Notes under the pieces: generated by a model
The model's input: only the letters and a program-made list of their open reading frames with translations
What the model was told of the DNA's origin: nothing
Databases searched by the model: none
Source: Amoebophrya sp. A120
Taxonomy: Eukaryota > Sar > Dinophyceae > Syndiniales > Amoebophryaceae
Assembly: GCA_905178155.1 (NCBI GenBank)
Contig: CAJINV010000002.1
Coordinates: 10,952,634-11,016,633 of the forward strand
DNA length: 64,000 nucleotides
Direction: 5' to 3'
Part shown: positions 60,501-64,000 of the stretch, piece by piece
Layout: every line of letters starts with the position of its first letter
How positions within the stretch are numbered: position 1 is the stretch's first letter
Position numbers and translations under genes: made by a program

Positions 60501-61514
60501 CTATTCAGTCTCAGTGCCTCGAGTTCTGCATCTGGGGCCGACGCGGTCGCGGAGGCGGGCCAGCACGAGCATCAGACTGCAGCCAGCCTCTTCCCGTTCA
60601 GTCGCATCGGGGGCCTTCTGCAAGAAAGGTTTCGGCTGATGGCAGAGGAGCAAACTGCGATGAGATTAGAGTTGCAAGAATTTCGCGAAAAAGAGATCAA
60701 GAAGCAGCTGCAAGACCTGGACCAAGATCTCGACTCGCGCAAAGCAAGCCCCATTGCATCGACGCCCGGAATCATGCCCGTCTTTACGGACGATTGCACC
60801 GACCGGTCGGCCCTCCCGATTCGGCTAAGTCTGGGCGGGCACGAGGCCGCCCGAAAGCGAACGAGGACCATTTCGGACGAGATGAGTTACACTTACACAC
60901 AGCAGGAACTACCGCCAGTGATCAAAGAGGGCGAAGTTTTTCCCTTCGAGGGAATGAAGATCTCGACCGAGGAGCAGCGTCCCCGGAGCTTCTCGGATCA
61001 CGCTGGCGCGAACTCTGCCCGGTCCGGGGGTGCGATCGACGGCAGCAGCTTTTTCGCGTCGGCGGGCGGTCAGACCGTGGCGCCAGGAGCGCAGGCCGCA
61101 AGTGCCTCATCGACATCGCAGCCAGATCGGCCGCGACAACGCACAGCCTCGTCAGAAGGAGGAGAACTGGAGCAGGCAAGAGTCCTCGTGGACAACCGCG
61201 ACCGCTCACGGTATCACTCCACTCTCTCTGCCGCCTCCCAGGACCTGCGCGCGTCCAGTCCCATACCGAACTTGCCCGAAGAAGTGCGGGAGCGCGACGG
61301 GGACAACCCACTGGAGCAGCTGGTGCACTCGATGTCTACAAGCACGTCGAATCAATATGCGGCCGCGGCGGAGACTGCCGGAAGTAGCTCCTTTGCGTCC
61401 GGAAAAATGCCATCCGTCCAAGAGGACTTGAATAAAGCTACGCTGGCACCACGAGGACCAGCAGCCGCCCTTACCCAGAGAAACGAAAACCGCAGTTTGC
61501 CTGACATTGTCTGA
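54515..61514 (+). CDS. disordered plus coiled-coil protein, possibly continuing past window
   Basis: The first exon runs from the ATG at 54515 to about 57372: about 750 Ser/Thr/Ala/Gly-rich residues, then a helical acidic block (KRQVAALMRKLCVRFAKE). Further exons are one ending 57569, 57837-57894, 58106-58409, 58655-58733, 58921-59841 and 60027-61514, giving coiled coil (MAEKSHALETQNETLQGDN, LKQYHDSYQEQDKQIQALEQ) and more disorder. Junctions from 57570 on all hold phase; the one between 57372 and about 57540 is unresolved, so two genes cannot be excluded. The last three introns are GT-AG. The stop at 61512 may be intronic: the peptide APRGPAAALT just before it recurs at 63728 in an open frame that runs to the window end. 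Likely a cytoskeletal scaffold; no family named. Confidence 0.68.
57570..57831. mobile_element. introner-like element, family D
   Basis: A 262-bp element begins TATCAAATGTAAAAATGTC and ends with the inverted arm TTGCATTTGATA. The duplication is ATGAG at 57565-57569 and 57832-57836. Removing 267 bp joins Ala-Ser-His-Glu to Ser-Ala-Leu-Ala. Boundaries allowed by sliding are GT-GA or TA-AG, not GT-AG. Confidence 0.88.
57895..58100. mobile_element. introner-like element, family E, GT-AG compatible
   Basis: A 206-bp element has termini beginning TATCAAAAGAAAAAAGTTCG and inverted arms of about 30 bp. The duplication is CCAGG at 57890-57894 and 58101-58105. Because the duplication ends AGG and the element starts TAT, the intron 57894-58104 is a legal GT-AG intron. 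Removing 211 bp joins Ala-Asp-Gln to Ala-Ile-Gln-Gln-Met. Confidence 0.88.
61445..61474. repeat. 29-bp repeat, copy 1 (coding)
   Basis: First of three exact copies of a segment starting GCACCACGAGGACCAGC and ending CCGCCCTTAC. Here it encodes APRGPAAALT near the annotated stop of the preceding gene. The others are at 62731-62760 and 63728-63756. Confidence 0.9.
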
Positions 61515-62231
61515 TGTTAGTTCTGTGAAATGTTTACGATGCGTGCGTAGTGATGGAATTAATTTTTGTGCCATCGCCTACCATAACAAAAAAAAACACA
61601 GGGTGAGTGATCATGTGTTGTGTGGGCACTTTTAAAAAACCGCAAAAGATTAGCAGGAAAATCGAGGAGCATGCGCATCGTGGAAGCCGCCGGGCCAGCC
61701 GCTGCGCCAAAAGTGACAAAATGCAAAGCCGAGGGCCTTCCGGAAGTGGGTTCTTGTCCTGGACAAGACGGAGAGCGTGAGGCCGCAGATATCCACGCCG
61801 GGAGGTTGCCGGCCCGAAAGATACCCAGGGCAACTTGTTGTTTGTTTTTCAGCGCGCCGCGGGTTGCTTCCTATCGTATAAAACAAAGCTACCGAATTGC
61901 GAAGCTATGGCATGACTGCCCTCCCAAGTCCAACGGCCGCGCCGACTGTGTGGCCAGCAGGCTAGAGGGATGGGCGTCGTACTTGCCTGCCCATGGCATC
62001 ACGATGCTGGCACACAGCACGTCCGGCCAGCCCCTGCAGGGGAATCGGGGTAGAGCAGAAGCAGCACACGCAGGGGATTGGTGTGGCTTTTGTGGCACGG
62101 TGCTCGAGTATGGGGCAGCAAGACGGTTCTGGCAGAGGAAGGTCGAGATGGGGTGGCGGCGGCAAGCGTCACAGGCGTGAACCCGTCTGGGGAAGGTTAT
62201 TAATATCGAGCGCTGAGATTTCGGAGCCCGG

Positions 62232-62449
62232 AATCTCATGCCCTTGGCCACAAGGGCATGAGATTTTGGAGCAGGCGACTCTCAGGCCCTTGGCCCCAAG
62301 GGCATGAGATTTTGGAGCAGTCAAAATCTCATGCCCTCGGCACCAGGGCATGAGATTTCGAGGCCCGGAATCTTATGCCCGTGGCCACAAGGGCATGAGA
62401 TTCGGGGGCAGACAAAATCTCATGCCCTCGGCACCAGGGCATGAGATTT
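62232..62449. repeat. array of five palindromes at about 46-bp spacing
   Basis: Five inverted repeats of about 33-36 bp have arms close to AATCTCATGCCC and short loops (TTGGCCACAA or TCGGCACCA). They start at about 62232, 62279, 62324, 62368 and 62415. The second has one degenerate arm; the others are nearly perfect. No coding role is visible. Confidence 0.88.
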
Positions 62450-62700
62450 CGAATGCGGGTCCGCAGAAGGGCAGGGCCGCCCTCGGTTTCGTCCGCGGCC
62501 CGCACGTCGGGGAACCCCCGCTGCAGCGGGTCCCCTTCTAGCGGCTCTTGGGCGCGAGGCCTTTTGGGGGTTTCCGTGTTTCTCGTTCCTGTTCGGGGAC
62601 GTGGGCATGTGCCCGCACGTTGCGCAAGCCCTCCCCGGCTTCCTTCGATGTGCTCCCGTTGGGCTCCGGGCGCGTTTTTCTATTACCCTGCCCAACGCGT

Positions 62701-62723
62701 AGCACGCCCTTACAGGGCGTGCT
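62701..62723. repeat. perfect hairpin, 10-bp arms
   Basis: AGCACGCCCT, a 3-base loop, then AGGGCGTGCT. It ends eight bases before the second copy of the 29-bp repeat. Confidence 0.75.
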
Positions 62724-62730
62724 GTAAGGT

Positions 62731-62760
62731 GGCACCACGAGGACCAGCAGCCGCCCTTAC
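62731..62760. repeat. 29-bp repeat, copy 2
   Basis: Exact second copy, preceded by GG as in copy 1 and followed by AA as in copy 3. It lies inside the repeat-rich block and has no clear coding context. Confidence 0.9.
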
Positions 62761-62972
62761 AATGCCTTTGCCCAACATTTGCCCCAACATTTGGTGCAAA
62801 TGCCATTTGGTGCATTTGCCCAACATTTGCCCCACATTCGCAGGAGCTTGGGGGGTTGTGTTTCATTTTTCGCAAGAAATACGCCAAACCGCCCTGCACG
62901 GAGGCGGCCCCCAAATTGCCCCGCAGGTCCCAGGCGTTCCGGGGGAACTTTGCCCGCTCTCTTGTCTTTTGA

Positions 62973-63302
62973 GCGCTGGCCAGGTTCTGCGTGCGCGCGA
63001 TAGATTTGGGCACCTTGTGCCAGGAAAGTGCCCAAATCTTGAAGCTTAGCACCCCCGCGAGGCTGTTGGCCTGCCGCGGGCCCTTTGTGCAAGCCGAGAC
63101 GCTGGCCATTGGGGTCGACGTGGCCGCCGCTCTCTCGTCTGCTGGGCGCCGGCCAGGTTCTGTGCAAGATTTGGGCACCTTTTGCCAGGAAAGTGCCAAC
63201 GTCTTGAATATTAGCAATCCCGCGAGGCTGTTGGCCTGCCGCGGGCCCTTTGTGCAGTGCAAGCCGAGGCGTTGGCCACTGGGGTCGACGCGGCCGCCGC
63301 TC
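62973..63302. repeat. two tandem repeats of about 173 bp
   Basis: Units start near 62973 and 63146 with GCGC[TC]GGCCAGGTTCTG. Each contains a GGGCACCTT/TGCCAGGAAAGTGCC inverted pair and a CGCGAGGCTGTTGGCCTGCC block. They differ by small indels. Confidence 0.8.
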
Positions 63303-63697
63303 TCTTCCGCATGCTATAACGCAACCCCAAAAAGAAGCAGCTTTTTGCTTCTTTCAAGGTCCCCGGTCTGTATCTGCCGCCCGGGCAGAACCGCTGGACG
63401 CCAATCACGACGGCACGGCGCCGCATCAGAAAGCTGCTTGCTTTTGTCACAAAACTGAATCCGCCTTCTACGGCGGTCCTCGCGGGCCACGCCCGTGAGC
63501 CATTCCGCATGCTATGGCGCATCCCATAAAAATACAACTTTTCGCCTTCCCACTCTGTATCTGCCGCCCGGGCAAATGCATTTTCCGCAAAACACACTTG
63601 CACGGCACACATTTTTTTGTTTTGTCTTTTTCAAATGTTTTCAAAAGAAACATTTGAAGTTTTTTGCTTTGCATTTGCTTTGACTGTCATTTGTTTT

Positions 63698-63727
63698 GAG
63701 GGTGGGGGGGTATTTTTCATTCTGATA
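63698..63727. mobile_element. right terminus of a family B introner-like element
   Basis: The sequence just before the third 29-bp copy is a G-rich run followed by TATTTTTCATTCTGATA. Reverse-complemented it begins TATCAGAATGAAAAAT and a C run, close to the family B terminus at 1862. A matching left terminus was not found. Confidence 0.6.
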
Positions 63728-64000
63728 GCACCACGAGGACCAGCAGCCGCCCTTACAAAAGGGGGTCGGACTGGAACTAGCGGTCCGCCGGCGTCGCTCG
63801 TAGTGGTTGCGTCAGCGTCGGGGGCCTCCTCGTCTTCGTCGTCTTCTGCGAAAGTAGAACCGGAAAAAATAAACCCAGCAACCACAATGATGTCGCGACA
63901 GGAAAGGCAAGCGCGTCCTTCCACAACCAACCCCAGTGCCAGCGCGGCGAGGAGTTACGCTCGGGCATTCGCAAATGCGGCGTCAAAAAACAAGGCCGTC
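63728..64000 (+). CDS. probable coding exon, continues past window
   Basis: Starting with the third copy of the 29-bp repeat, one frame is open to the window end: APRGPAAALT, then a Ser/Ala/Gly-rich stretch and a basic segment (MMSRQERQARPSTTNP, AARSYARAFANAASKNKAV). The peptide at its start is identical to that encoded at 61446 in the preceding gene. The simplest reading is that this is the next exon of that gene after a large intron, which would make the stop at 61512 intronic. It could instead belong to a separate, duplicated gene. The composition resembles the disordered parts of the upstream gene. Confidence 0.5.

Larger units (their letters stand above)
61515..63697. other. repeat-rich interval, probable large intron or spacer
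   Basis: It contains the palindrome array, a hairpin, the second 29-bp copy, the 173-bp tandem pair, CAACATTTGCCCC-like short repeats at 62765-62835 and a second repeated pair around CTGTATCTGCCGCCCGGGCA (about 63367 and 63554). Frames on both strands look like composition effects. No transposase or polymerase signature was seen. Confidence 0.5.

Noticed and set aside
62420-63262. 280-residue minus-strand frame in the repeat block
   Set aside because: It is made of the tandem repeats and reverse copies of the 29-bp segment, with internal duplications and no domain.

Overview
This window reads as nuclear DNA of a protist, most probably an alveolate and within that a dinoflagellate. The protein-coding genes are split by short introns. 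One gene encodes an axonemal-dynein assembly factor, so the cell builds motile flagella. Another encodes a long thrombospondin-repeat membrane adhesin of the kind common in alveolates. All twelve genes I can support lie on the + strand, and long one-directional gene arrays are a dinoflagellate trait. The strongest clue is a set of introns that are themselves inverted-repeat elements bounded by 5-bp direct repeats. Such invasive, non-canonical introns ('introners') have been reported from dinoflagellate lineages, notably the parasitic syndinian Amoebophrya. Assignment to an Amoebophrya-like organism is an inference, not something I can prove here.

Layout: 3-5545, 3' part of a very long coiled-coil protein; 5546-8681, gene-poor with a GC-rich repeat-bearing patch; 8682-about 9593, small degenerate EF-hand-like gene; 10739-12544, secreted or anchored protein of unknown function; 13764-17955, U-box E3 ubiquitin ligase; 20562-23631, N-terminally coiled-coil protein; 25093-28556, secreted or membrane protein with a disordered tail; 30057-30781, 117-residue basic protein in four exons; 32290-38786, polytopic membrane protein with repeated Cys-rich/TM modules; 39679-41832, WD40-like protein with a predicted myristoylation start; 42290-47643, adhesin with about 16 thrombospondin type 1 repeats and a C-terminal TM segment; 48320-53611, DNAAF5; 54515-61514 (perhaps running past the window end), disordered plus coiled-coil protein; 61515-64000, repeat-rich DNA followed by what looks like another coding exon.

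The most interesting system is the intron elements. Eight clear copies and two decayed ones each begin TAT and end ATA and sit between 5-bp target duplications. The clear copies carry terminal inverted repeats of about 20-37 bp, while the decayed ones keep only partial repeats. Removing exactly the element plus one copy of the duplication restores the reading frame in every case. In seven of the eight clear copies no GT-AG pair is available at that junction, so these introns must be spliced by another boundary rule. Several fall in pairs around exons of only 38-58 nt. The elements belong to at least five terminal-repeat families, and most share a short internal motif close to GCATNACAAAT.

Exon boundaries given here come from reading frame, splice-site and repeat logic only. 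No transcripts or database searches were available.
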